DNA of 15,959 nt from Bacteroides sp. (GTDB lineage Bacteria > Bacteroidota > Bacteroidia > Bacteroidales > Bacteroidaceae): the NCBI GenBank assembly GCA_030152865.1, contig JASLIW010000127.1:1-15959 (forward strand), in the 5' to 3' direction. Made by a program: the position numbers and the translations under genes. The notes below the pieces were generated by a model. That model searched no databases, was not told the origin of the DNA, and worked only from the letters and a program-made list of their open reading frames with translations. Of the stretch, positions 7,729 to 15,067 are shown one piece after another; within the stretch, counting starts at the first letter, position 1; every line of letters starts with the position of its first letter.

Positions 7729-9414
7729 ATGAAAATTGTTCTATCTACGCTCAATGCGAAATACATACACACATCTTTAGCTCTCAGATGGCTCTATGTG
7801 GCCAATAAAGAGCGCTTTGATGTTTCGTTTATTGAGTTCGTTATCAAAGAGGATCTAAATACCGTAGCACACAAACTACTGCAAACAAACTGTGATGTGC
7901 TCGGACTCAGTGTTTCTATCTGGAATGTGCAACAAACTAGGGCTTTGATTGATAAACTTAAGTCACTCCGCCCTGAACTCATTATATTCATTGGTGGGCC
8001 AGAGGTTATGTATGAGCCCGATTTCTTTCTAGAGCAGTGGAACATTGACTACCTCATTGGGGGTGAGGGTGAGTTTGTTACGGGAGAACTATTTGAAGCC
8101 TTGGAGCAAGGCGTACGAGAGGTAAGTATCAAAGGGGTATCTTACCCTGGACACATCGATCGAACAATTGTTCAAGCTGATATCAATCGTTTAGTCGAGC
8201 TTGATTCACCCTATCAGCTTGCCTGCGACAAGGACTCACTGATACATCGCGTGGTTTATCTAGAGACTTCTCGAGGCTGTCCTTATCAGTGTCAATACTG
8301 TCTGTCTTCACTCGAAAAAGGTGTACGCTACTTTCCACAGGAGTATATTTTCGAAAACATGAAATACTTGATTGACGAAGGGGCACACTTGATTAAGTTT
8401 TTAGACCGCACCTTCAACCTCAATCAAGAGCATACCTATGGTATCTTTCGTTTTTTAATTGAGCACTACCGACCAGGTCTAAGTTGTCAGTTTGAAATCT
8501 ACGCGGACTTGCTCAAGGATGAAATGATCAACTACCTCAACACTGAGCTTCCTGATAATTATTTTCGATTTGAGATTGGCATTCAATCTACCTACGAACC
8601 CACCAATCTGGAAGTCAAGCGTAGACAAGATTTTCAGCTTTTAGCTTCCAATATCCGAAAGCTCCTAGCAGGAGGGAAGATAGACTTGCACTTGGACCTA
8701 ATAGCTGGACTTCCTTTTGAAACCTACGAGCGTTTTATTCAGTCGTTCAATGATGTCTTTGCCTTAGGCGCAAAGGAGGTGCAATTGGGCTTTTTGAAGA
8801 TGCTCCGAGGTACAAACCTACGAAAGAATGCAGCGAAATACGGCTACCAGTTTGACCCAGAAGCACCCTATGAGATTTTCTACAATGATGCAATCTCTGC
8901 AGAGGAGTTGGAGCTGATTCATCGTGCAGAAGAGGCTTTAGATAGGTACTGGAACAGTGGACGCTTTTCGCGCTCACTACCCTATCTGTTAGAAAACCAT
9001 TACAAGGGGAGATACTTTGAGTTTTTCTTAGCACTCAACAATTACTACAACGAAAAGAACTTCCCAGCTTTTGGCTATCAGCTAGAAGATGTGTTTCGAG
9101 TCTTATCCGATTTTCTAGAAGAACGTGGCATCTCTATTTTCCATCTACTACGTAATGACTATTACGATAACTACACCTTACGTCCACATGGGTTTTGGAA
9201 AGACACGAGAACTAAAAAAGAAAAAAAGGCCCTGCTACAGCGAGTCCTTCAAGACAAAGAGTTTTTGGAAGAAAATCAGCTTAGTGCCACTCAAATTGAA
9301 AAGTACGCTACACTGGATCTGATTTCCGATAAAACTGTAGAGATTACCTTGTTCCATGTACGGGAAAACAAGCAAACCCCACATCCCAGATTTTACTATG
9401 AACTCAAAGACTAA
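7729..9414 (+). CDS. B12-binding-domain radical SAM protein (DUF4080 type)
   Basis: A 561-residue protein. The N-terminus (about 1-125) is a B12-binding-like Rossmann domain with MKIVLSTLNAKYIHTSLALR, DVLGLSVSIWN, IFIGGPEV and DYLIGGEGE. It lacks the DxHxxG histidine motif seen in base-off B12 enzymes. The radical SAM core follows, with Cys184, Cys188 and Cys191 of CPYQCQYC for the 4Fe-4S cluster. Further features are FLDRTFNLN, FRFEIGIQS and HLDLIAGLPFE, and then a C-terminal DUF4080-type region (about 380-550). The reaction is unknown. This class resembles methyltransferases and rSAM enzymes that act on lipids or natural products, but no substrate can be inferred. It is a single-gene unit: the upstream gene is divergent and a bidirectional hairpin terminator follows. 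Confidence 0.9.
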   Translation: MKIVLSTLNAKYIHTSLALRWLYVANKERFDVSFIEFVIKEDLNTVAHKLLQTNCDVLGLSVSIWNVQQTRALIDKLKSLRPELIIFIGGPEVMYEPDFFLEQWNIDYLIGGEGEFVTGELFEALEQGVREVSIKGVSYPGHIDRTIVQADINRLVELDSPYQLACDKDSLIHRVVYLETSRGCPYQCQYCLSSLEKGVRYFPQEYIFENMKYLIDEGAHLIKFLDRTFNLNQEHTYGIFRFLIEHYRPGLSCQFEIYADLLKDEMINYLNTELPDNYFRFEIGIQSTYEPTNLEVKRRQDFQLLASNIRKLLAGGKIDLHLDLIAGLPFETYERFIQSFNDVFALGAKEVQLGFLKMLRGTNLRKNAAKYGYQFDPEAPYEIFYNDAISAEELELIHRAEEALDRYWNSGRFSRSLPYLLENHYKGRYFEFFLALNNYYNEKNFPAFGYQLEDVFRVLSDFLEERGISIFHLLRNDYYDNYTLRPHGFWKDTRTKKEKKALLQRVLQDKEFLEENQLSATQIEKYATLDLISDKTVEITLFHVRENKQTPHPRFYYELKD

Positions 9415-9467
9415 GTAATAAATAAAAAAGCATGCTAGATTTTCTACTAACATGCTTTTTTACTTAG
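9411..9467. terminator. Bidirectional terminator between the radical SAM gene and pflA
   Basis: An 11-bp perfect stem pairs AAAAAAGCATG (9424-9434) with CATGCTTTTTT (9451-9461) around a 16-base loop. That loop can pair further through TAG/CTA. Outside it, CTAAGT (9411-9416) pairs with ACTTAG (9462-9467), leaving a seven-base bulge on the left side. Each strand ends in a T-run, so it can terminate both convergent genes. It includes the radical SAM stop codon and lies 12 bases short of the pflA stop. Confidence 0.88.
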
Positions 9468-9479
9468 ATACTGCTTTAC

Positions 9480-10226
9480 TTACTCGGTATAAGAGACCGG
9501 CAGCTGATATGTTTTCAGTAATTCAGCTACACGCTTGATTTCATCCATGCTAGGAGGTTCCACATCTTTCAACTGATAATCCAGACCCATCTGCTCCCAT
9601 TTATGCTGTCCCAACTGATGGAAAGGAAGTAAATCCACCCGCTCCACATTGGGGTAAGTACTTATCTTTTCTGCCCATAGCTTCAAGTCATCCTCATCGT
9701 CACTGATGCCAGGTATTAAGACATACCTCACCCATACAGGTTTATTGATTTCCAGTAAATAGTCTAAAAACCGCAGGGTAGGCTCCAATGCTCGTCCCGT
9801 AAGCTTTTGGTATTTATCTGGATCGATATGTTTAACATCTAGTAAAACCAAATCAGTAAGCGTCAAAACCTCCTTTACTGCCTCAGTGAGGTAGAATCCT
9901 GAAGTGTCTACCGCTGTGTGTAAGCCTGCCTCCTTACACTGAGCAAAAAGTGCCTGTAAGAAAGAAGCCTGCATCAAGGGTTCACCACCTGATGCCGTTA
10001 CTCCCCCTTTTTTAATAAAACCTTTTACTTTATTGATTTCGTCAAAAACCTCAGTAGGACTAAGCTCCATTTTGTGATCCTCACGCAACCAAGTATCTGG
10101 GTTGTGGCAAAACTGACACCGCAAAGGACAGCCTTGCAGAAAAAGAACAAAGCGAATACCTGGTCCATCTTTGGTTCCAAATGATTCAAATGAGTGTATA
10201 AGTCCTTTTGTCATGATACTATCCAT
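9480..10226 (-). CDS. pflA: Pyruvate formate-lyase activating enzyme
   Basis: Radical SAM activase that abstracts a hydrogen from the conserved glycine of PflB, creating the catalytic glycyl radical under anaerobic conditions. 248 residues. The cluster ligands are Cys33, Cys37 and Cys40 in GCPLRCQFCHNPDTW, preceded by HSFESFGTKDGPGIR (11-25), the family signature. TASGGEPLMQ is the GGE motif that holds S-adenosylmethionine. Two starts are possible, ATG 10226 and the in-frame ATG at 10214, which gives MTKGLIHSFE, closer to most family N-termini. It is downstream of pflB on the same strand with a 63-base gap containing a strong hairpin, so it is probably expressed from the pflB transcript, possibly at a reduced level. 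Confidence 0.95.
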   Translation of the reverse strand: MDSIMTKGLIHSFESFGTKDGPGIRFVLFLQGCPLRCQFCHNPDTWLREDHKMELSPTEVFDEINKVKGFIKKGGVTASGGEPLMQASFLQALFAQCKEAGLHTAVDTSGFYLTEAVKEVLTLTDLVLLDVKHIDPDKYQKLTGRALEPTLRFLDYLLEINKPVWVRYVLIPGISDDEDDLKLWAEKISTYPNVERVDLLPFHQLGQHKWEQMGLDYQLKDVEPPSMDEIKRVAELLKTYQLPVSYTE

Positions 10227-10234
10227 TTTTATAT

Positions 10235-10268
10235 AAATATAGTCGAACTAATTAGTCCGACTATATTT
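10235..10268 (-). promoter_or_regulatory. Intercistronic hairpin between pflB and pflA
   Basis: A 34-base inverted repeat with 17-base arms and one interrupting position. In the pfl transcript (minus strand) the odd pair is a G-U wobble, so the RNA stem is continuous: 15 bp with an AAUU tetraloop. In the opposite-strand RNA the same position is an A-C mismatch. The outer arm is AAATATAGTCG and its complement. No clean U-run follows on the pflA side, so it is unlikely to be a full terminator. It could protect the 3' end of pflB mRNA after processing or cause partial termination, keeping the activase below the lyase. It lies nine bases before the pflA ATG at 10226. Confidence 0.72.
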
Positions 10269-10289
10269 TAATTTATACTTCTAACTGAC

Positions 10290-12518
10290 TTAGAATTTAG
10301 TGGTAATCGTTCTGTTGATTACATCCAATTGCTGCTCTCTAGTTAGCTTCACAAAGTTTACCGCATAACCAGATACACGTATAGTCAATTGAGGATACTG
10401 CTCGGGATGCTCCATTGCATCAATAAGCAAGTCACGATCAAAAACGTTTACATTTAAGTGGTGTCCATGCTGATTGAAATAGCCATCCATCAGGCTCACA
10501 AGGTTTTCTTGCTTTTCGTCTGTATTCTGTCCGAGCGTAGAAGGTGTAATTGCAAAGGTATAAGAGATACCATCATTGGCATGCTCAAAAGGAAGCTTAG
10601 CTACTGAAGATAGCGAAGCCACTGCACCCCTTGTATCACGTCCATGCATGGGATTAGCACCAGGGCCAAAAGGCTCACCTGCTCTACGACCATCAGGGGT
10701 GTTACCCGTCTTCTTACCGTACACTACGTTAGATGTAATAGTTAGAACAGATTGTGTAGGAATAGCATCGCGATACATCTTGTGACTACGAATCTTATTC
10801 ATAAATAGCTCAACAATCTGTACTGCAAACTGGTCAGTCTTATCGTCGTTATTACCAAAAGGTACATACTCTTTCTCTACTACATAATCTACTGCATCAC
10901 CTTCCTCGTCGCGTACCACACGCACACGACCATATTTCATGGCTGCAAAAGAGTCGGCAACAATAGAGATACCAGCAATACCAAAGGCTTGTGTACGTTT
11001 CACATGGATGTCATGTAAAGCCATTTCAAGCGCTTCGTAAGAGTACTTGTCGTGCATGTAGTGAATGATATTCAATGCCTTCACGTAGGTTTCAGCAATC
11101 CAATCCAGCATCTTATCAAACTTAGCCCAAACCTCATCAAACTCAAGATATTCACCTTCTACTCTTTCGTAAGTAGTTGGAGTTACCTGAACTTTTGTAC
11201 GCTCATCTTTACCTCCATTGATGGTATAAAGTAGCGCCTTAGGAAGGTTGGCACGAGCACCAAAGAACTGCATTTGCTTACCAATTTCCATGGGCGACAC
11301 ACAACAAGCAATACCGTAGTCTTGGCCTAACTGTGCACGCATGACATCATCATTCTCATATTGTAAGGATGAAGTGTCGATAGAAACCTTTGCACAGTAT
11401 TTTTTCCAATTGGCTGGTAAATCCTCACTCCAAAGAACCGTTAAGTTTGGCTCTGGAGATGGACCTAAGTTGTATAGTGTATGAAGCAAGCGGAAGCTAT
11501 TCTTAGTAACTAAAGATTTGCCATCCTTAGTCATACCACCTACCGACTCAGTAACCCATACAGGATCACCTGAGAAAAGCTCATCATATTCGGGAGTACG
11601 TAAGAAACGCACGATACGTAACTTCATCACAAAGTGATCCATCATCTCTTGCGCTTCTTCCTCTGTAATCACACCCTTCTGAAGATCTCTCTCGATATAA
11701 ATATCTAGGAAAGTAGATACACGACCCAAGCTCATAGCAGCTCCGTTTTGGTCTTTGATAGCTCCTAGATAAGCAAAATAAGTCCATTGGATAGCTTCTT
11801 GAGCTGTTTCTGCTGGTCTTGAAATATCAAAGCCATAAGCAGCAGCCATATTTTTTAGAGCTTGTAAAGCATTCACTTGATCTGTTAGCTCCTCACGGAA
11901 ACGTACAATATCCTCATCTATTTCAGCAGGATCATGTTGAGCAAAGTAATCTTTACGTTCTTGAATCAAACGATCTACACCATATAGAGCTACACGACGG
12001 TAGTCACCTATGATTCGACCACGTCCATAAGCATCGGGCAGACCCGTAATAATCGCATTACTTCTAGCCTTACGGATACTTGATGTATAGGCAGCAAAAA
12101 CACCATCATTGTGTGTTTTGCGGTACTTCGTAAATACCTCCTCCGTTTGCGGATCTAAGTCGTAACCATACTCTTTTAAACTCTGCTTAACCATACGTAA
12201 GCCACCATTTGGGAAAATAGCGCGCTTAAGTGGTGCATCAGTTTGTACTCCAACAATCTTTTCTAGATCTTTGTCTATATATCCTGCAGGATAGCTATCT
12301 ATTTGAGAAGGAATACGAGTTTCTGCATCGTACACACCCTTTTCTTTTTCTACCTTAAACTTCTCTAACAAGATGTTCCACAAAGTCTTTGTAGCATCAG
12401 TAGGGCCAACTAAAAAAGATTCATCACCTGTGTATTCGGTATAATTAGATAGGATGAAGTCATTTACATTAATCTCATCTACCCATTTACCACTTTTAAA
12501 CCCTTCGTAAGCGTTCAT
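10290..12518 (-). CDS. pflB: Formate C-acetyltransferase (pyruvate formate-lyase)
   Basis: Converts pyruvate and CoA to acetyl-CoA and formate in anaerobic fermentation. The 742 residues match the family length. Active-site Cys405-Cys406 lie in GIACCVSPM (402-410). The glycyl-radical site is Gly717 in RVSGYAVNF near the C-terminus, the target of the neighbouring activase. FNEL-type substrate residues and the N-terminal FKSGKWVDEINVNDFI also match the enzyme rather than the glycerol or choline lyase branch. The ATG at 12518 gives MNAYEGFKSG, in line with E. coli-like N-termini. A leader of about 170 bases with hairpins precedes it, and pflA follows. Confidence 0.97.
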   Translation of the reverse strand: MNAYEGFKSGKWVDEINVNDFILSNYTEYTGDESFLVGPTDATKTLWNILLEKFKVEKEKGVYDAETRIPSQIDSYPAGYIDKDLEKIVGVQTDAPLKRAIFPNGGLRMVKQSLKEYGYDLDPQTEEVFTKYRKTHNDGVFAAYTSSIRKARSNAIITGLPDAYGRGRIIGDYRRVALYGVDRLIQERKDYFAQHDPAEIDEDIVRFREELTDQVNALQALKNMAAAYGFDISRPAETAQEAIQWTYFAYLGAIKDQNGAAMSLGRVSTFLDIYIERDLQKGVITEEEAQEMMDHFVMKLRIVRFLRTPEYDELFSGDPVWVTESVGGMTKDGKSLVTKNSFRLLHTLYNLGPSPEPNLTVLWSEDLPANWKKYCAKVSIDTSSLQYENDDVMRAQLGQDYGIACCVSPMEIGKQMQFFGARANLPKALLYTINGGKDERTKVQVTPTTYERVEGEYLEFDEVWAKFDKMLDWIAETYVKALNIIHYMHDKYSYEALEMALHDIHVKRTQAFGIAGISIVADSFAAMKYGRVRVVRDEEGDAVDYVVEKEYVPFGNNDDKTDQFAVQIVELFMNKIRSHKMYRDAIPTQSVLTITSNVVYGKKTGNTPDGRRAGEPFGPGANPMHGRDTRGAVASLSSVAKLPFEHANDGISYTFAITPSTLGQNTDEKQENLVSLMDGYFNQHGHHLNVNVFDRDLLIDAMEHPEQYPQLTIRVSGYAVNFVKLTREQQLDVINRTITTKF

Positions 12519-12690
12519 AAAGTATAACTGTTTTTTTAATGAATAATAACTCGCCTCAGCGAGGTCCTATTGATAAACATAAGTTTAATGAGTCGTAAGC
12601 ACATATTTAGTACTATCCAAGGCTGCATTAAACTTGTACTATTTGTCTTCTTAATAAAAAAGAGTAATACCTCCCTTTTCTATTAAGAGC
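12519..12690 (-). promoter_or_regulatory. Structured leader upstream of pflB
   Basis: If transcription starts after the -7 box at 12692-12699, the pflB mRNA has a leader of about 170 bases. It contains a tight hairpin, CTCGC/GCGAG with a four-base loop (12550-12563), about 32 bases before the ATG. It also contains a longer-range perfect 10-bp stem, AAGTTTAATG (12581-12590) with CATTAAACTT (12626-12635), closing a 35-base loop that itself holds the palindrome TAGTACTA (12608-12615). The bases just before the start codon are A/T-rich without a Shine-Dalgarno sequence. No known riboswitch class was recognised; a regulatory role is inference. Confidence 0.45.
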
Positions 12691-12691
12691 A

Positions 12692-12699
12692 CAAACTTA
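12692..12699 (-). promoter_or_regulatory. Candidate -7 promoter element of pflB
   Basis: On the minus strand this reads TAAGTTTG, an exact match to TAnnTTTG. It would start transcription near 12688. An upstream TTTG (12713-12716 on the minus strand) is only 13 bases away, closer than the usual ~20, so the -33 element is unconvincing. It is the only full -7 match noticed upstream of pflB. Confidence 0.42.
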
Positions 12700-12800
12700 G
12701 GTAATTTTTCTTCAAACTACTAATATATTCAGGGTGGATTTAGCTGATTTTATTAACACTAGAGAACCAAGTACAAAACAACACGACACAAACCCTAACA

Positions 12801-12815
12801 AACTGTACTACAGTT
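12801..12815. promoter_or_regulatory. Perfect 15-base palindrome, candidate operator
   Basis: AACTGTA-C-TACAGTT is a perfect inverted repeat with seven-base arms around one central base, typical in size of a dimeric repressor or activator site. It lies about 100 bases upstream of the candidate pflB -7 box and about 300 bases upstream of the permease promoter, so pflB is the likelier target. The binding protein is unknown. Confidence 0.45.
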
Positions 12816-13106
12816 ATTTATATAATATAATTACTTATTTTCGAGGACTAAAAACTAAGACTAACAGGCAAGTTTTATTTCACAATAAGGCCATAGCAAT
12901 AAAACGATAACAAGTAATTAATTCACACAAATAAATCAAGGTCTAGCATCTACAACACATAAAACACTAATACCATGCAACTTATACAACAACACTCAAG
13001 ATTAAGAGTCTTTAATCATTACAAAACCCTTATCCTTAGGGGAGTTTCCAAGCCTATAGTTTCAAATTCATGCATACTAAAAGACAGCAAGTTAGTGTTC
13101 ATTTTA

Positions 13107-13137
13107 TTGCCTCTTCCTCTCAAAAGTCGTACTTTTG
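13107..13137 (+). promoter_or_regulatory. Promoter of the aromatic amino acid permease gene
   Basis: The -7 box TACTTTTG (13130-13137) matches TAnnTTTG exactly. A -33 TTG (13107-13109, within TTATTGCC) stands 20 bases upstream, the expected Bacteroidetes spacing. This is the best complete promoter in the window. Transcription should begin near 13141, leaving a leader of about 25 bases before ATG 13166, which rules out the upstream in-frame ATG at 13070. Confidence 0.72.
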
Positions 13138-13165
13138 TTCGCCAGAATTTACAAAGATTAGTAAA

Positions 13166-14422
13166 ATGGCAAATAAGACAGAAACAAAGACACCCTCTCT
13201 CTTGGGAGGAACAATGATTATTGCAGGTACATTAATTGGTGGAGGTATGGTAGCCATCCCCATCGCCACATCGGGACTTTGGTTTTATCGCTCCCTACTT
13301 GTACTACTTTATTCCTGGTTTTGTATGTCATGTTCTGGACTAATGCTTGTTGAAGCCAACCTACACTACCCCAAAGGAGCCAGTTTTGACACCATGGTCA
13401 GTGACCTACTTGGTAAAAAGTGGAACATCATCACTGGGCTAAGTATCACTTTTGTGCTATATACCCTAGTCTATGCCTACATCACTGTAGGAGGAGGTAT
13501 TACCAATACAATTATACAATCGGTCGTAGCACCTGAATCTTGGTATCAACCCCTTGGTGGGCTTATCTTCTGCCTGGTTTTGGCAAGCTGTGTATGGATA
13601 TCAACAAAAGCTATTGACAGAGCCTCAACGGTCCTAACACTCGCTATGATTTTGGGATTTATCGCCATGACTACAGGCCTAGTCAAATACATCAATCTGG
13701 ATATTCTTGCTGACCGAATAAGCACAGGCAGCTCCAACAGCTACTGGCCATATATCTTCTTTGCCATACCCGTCTGTGTCACCTCCTTTTGCTTTCATGG
13801 TACAGCCCCCAGCATGGTACTCTATTACAATAAAGATGCTAAAAAGATAGAAAAAAGCATCCTATGGGGTTCACTCATAGCATTAGCTATCTATAGTTTG
13901 TGGGTTGCTTCTGTCCAAGGTAACTTGGCTCGTCATGAGTTTGGAGCTATTAATACCGCTCAAGATGATGTACAAGCCATGCTAAGCGCACTCAGCACCT
14001 ATGTGCCTGTGCACCTGCTCAAACAGCTCATCAACTTCTTTACCTATGTAGCCATTATTAGCTCATTCTTAGGTGCTTCTCTCGGACTTTTTGACTACTT
14101 AGCAGATCTCTTTAAAATTAAAAACACCAAGCTAGGCAGACTCAAAACAGCCTCTATCACCTTTATTCCTCCACTAGTTGGCTCATTTCTATTTCCCTAT
14201 GGCTTTGTAGTAGCCATTAGCTATGTGGGCTTTGCGGCTGCTATCTGGTCCATCATCGTCCCTGCACTGATGGTTTTGAAAGCTCGTAAAAAATTCCCTA
14301 ATGCGGGCTACCGTGTCTTTGGAGGCAAGCCACTGGTTTACTTTATTCTCCTGTTTGCCGGCATTACGCTACTCTCTCTACTACTCACACAGCTGGGGTG
14401 GATTAAGCCTTTTCTAGGCTAA
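13166..14422 (+). CDS. Aromatic amino acid permease (TyrP/Mtr/TnaB, HAAAP family)
   Basis: Proton-coupled inner-membrane importer of tryptophan or tyrosine; 418 residues with about 11 membrane segments. The N-terminal SLLGGTMIIAGTLIGGGMVAIP (11-32) is the family signature, followed by LMLVEANLHYPKGASFDTM (59-77) and YAYITVGGG (103-111). ATG 13166 was chosen because it directly precedes this conserved start and lies 25 bases after the predicted transcription start. The upstream ATG 13070 would place the promoter inside the coding region and add 32 unconserved residues. The gene is monocistronic, ending at a palindromic terminator. Substrate preference among tryptophan, tyrosine and phenylalanine cannot be decided from the sequence. 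Confidence 0.9.
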   Translation: MANKTETKTPSLLGGTMIIAGTLIGGGMVAIPIATSGLWFYRSLLVLLYSWFCMSCSGLMLVEANLHYPKGASFDTMVSDLLGKKWNIITGLSITFVLYTLVYAYITVGGGITNTIIQSVVAPESWYQPLGGLIFCLVLASCVWISTKAIDRASTVLTLAMILGFIAMTTGLVKYINLDILADRISTGSSNSYWPYIFFAIPVCVTSFCFHGTAPSMVLYYNKDAKKIEKSILWGSLIALAIYSLWVASVQGNLARHEFGAINTAQDDVQAMLSALSTYVPVHLLKQLINFFTYVAIISSFLGASLGLFDYLADLFKIKNTKLGRLKTASITFIPPLVGSFLFPYGFVVAISYVGFAAAIWSIIVPALMVLKARKKFPNAGYRVFGGKPLVYFILLFAGITLLSLLLTQLGWIKPFLG

Positions 14423-14435
14423 GCTTAGAGAAGCT

Positions 14436-14479
14436 ATAAAACAAGAAGAGGGGCCCATGGGCCCCTCTTCTTGTTTTAT
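14436..14479. terminator. Bidirectional terminator, perfect 44-base palindrome
   Basis: A perfect inverted repeat of 22-base arms whose centre is GGGGCCCATGGGCCCC. As RNA it forms a 20-bp stem with a CAUG tetraloop. The stem is GC-rich at the top and A/T-rich at the base, so each strand ends in a T-rich tract (TTGTTTTAT). It lies between the convergent permease and ferritin genes, 14 bases after one stop and 16 bases from the other, and should terminate both. Confidence 0.93.
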
Positions 14480-14494
14480 CTAAGATAAATCTGC

Positions 14495-14989
14495 TTATGC
14501 ATCTTCTCTTGTTCTCATCACATGCTTGTCCAGGTACATCAAGCCGCGCTCTCCAGCTTGCTTGATTCTAGTAAGCAACTGATCTGCCGAGCTTTCTTCC
14601 TCTACTTGTTCACGTACAAACGTATATAGGAAATCTTGTGTAGCATAGTCTTTTTCTTCAATTGCTGCAGTCATCAACTCATTGATGCTTTCAGATACAT
14701 GACACTCATGCTTATATACATTTTCAAATATTTCTTCAATAGTACCCCAACCTTGTGGCACTACATCTACTTTATCTACCAAGGCCTTACCACCTCTAGT
14801 GATTAGGTATTCTGCAAACTGATGTGCATGATCGGTTTCTTCCATAGATTGTGCTTTTAACCAAGCAGCAAAACCATCATAGCCTAGATTAGCTACATAA
14901 AAAGACATTGATAAATAAAGATTGGCTGACCAAAGTTCTTCAGCTATTTGTTCGTTAAATTTTTTCTCTAGTGATGTTGAAATTCTCAT
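14495..14989 (-). CDS. ftnA: Non-haem bacterial ferritin (FtnA type)
   Basis: Cytoplasmic iron-storage protein forming a 24-subunit shell that oxidises Fe(II) and stores it as mineral. The 164 residues form the four-helix ferritin fold. Aligned by eye to E. coli FtnA, the ferroxidase ligands are Glu18, Glu51, His54, Glu95, Gln128 and Glu131, with Tyr25 in NLYLSMSF. No haem-ligand methionine pattern of bacterioferritin was recognised. The gene is 78 bases downstream of lysA on the same strand. No strong terminator or exact -7 box was found in that gap, so cotranscription with lysA or a weak own promoter are both open. The bases before the ATG are A/T-rich. Confidence 0.95.
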   Translation of the reverse strand: MRISTSLEKKFNEQIAEELWSANLYLSMSFYVANLGYDGFAAWLKAQSMEETDHAHQFAEYLITRGGKALVDKVDVVPQGWGTIEEIFENVYKHECHVSESINELMTAAIEEKDYATQDFLYTFVREQVEEESSADQLLTRIKQAGERGLMYLDKHVMRTREDA

Positions 14990-15067
14990 GATTGATATAA
15001 TTTTAATTTATTGAAATTAGATGCTTGAGTCGCACAACCCTAATAACAAGACAGAACTCAAAATGTT

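Larger units (their letters stand above)
12519..13165. other. Long AT-rich intergenic region between pflB and the permease gene
   Basis: A 647-base non-coding stretch, much longer than any other gap in the window, between two divergent genes. It holds the pflB leader and promoter, a 15-base palindrome (12801-12815), a small hairpin TTATT-TCAC-AATAA (12875-12888), an imperfect inverted repeat GATTAA...TTAATC (13000-13017), and the permease promoter. The hexamer GTACTA occurs three times (12610-12615, 12636-12641 and 12805-12810). Short open frames here match no known protein and overlap the permease start. No small RNA gene could be identified, although one is possible between about 12720 and 13090, where no other function is apparent. 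Confidence 0.6.

Noticed and set aside
12571..12580. TTGATAAACA as an FNR/CRP-type half-site near pflB
   Set aside because: No matching ATCAA arm at the correct spacing was found.
13070..13165. A 32-residue N-terminal extension of the permease
   Set aside because: The promoter with -33 TTG and -7 TACTTTTG lies inside it, and the family signature begins shortly after ATG 13166.
12975..13217. An 80-codon open frame in the pflB-permease gap
   Set aside because: Its translation has no recognisable family, it contains the permease promoter, and it runs into the permease start in another frame.
14990..15067. A separate promoter or terminator between lysA and ferritin
   Set aside because: No exact TAnnTTTG on the minus strand and no stable hairpin were seen in the 78-base gap.
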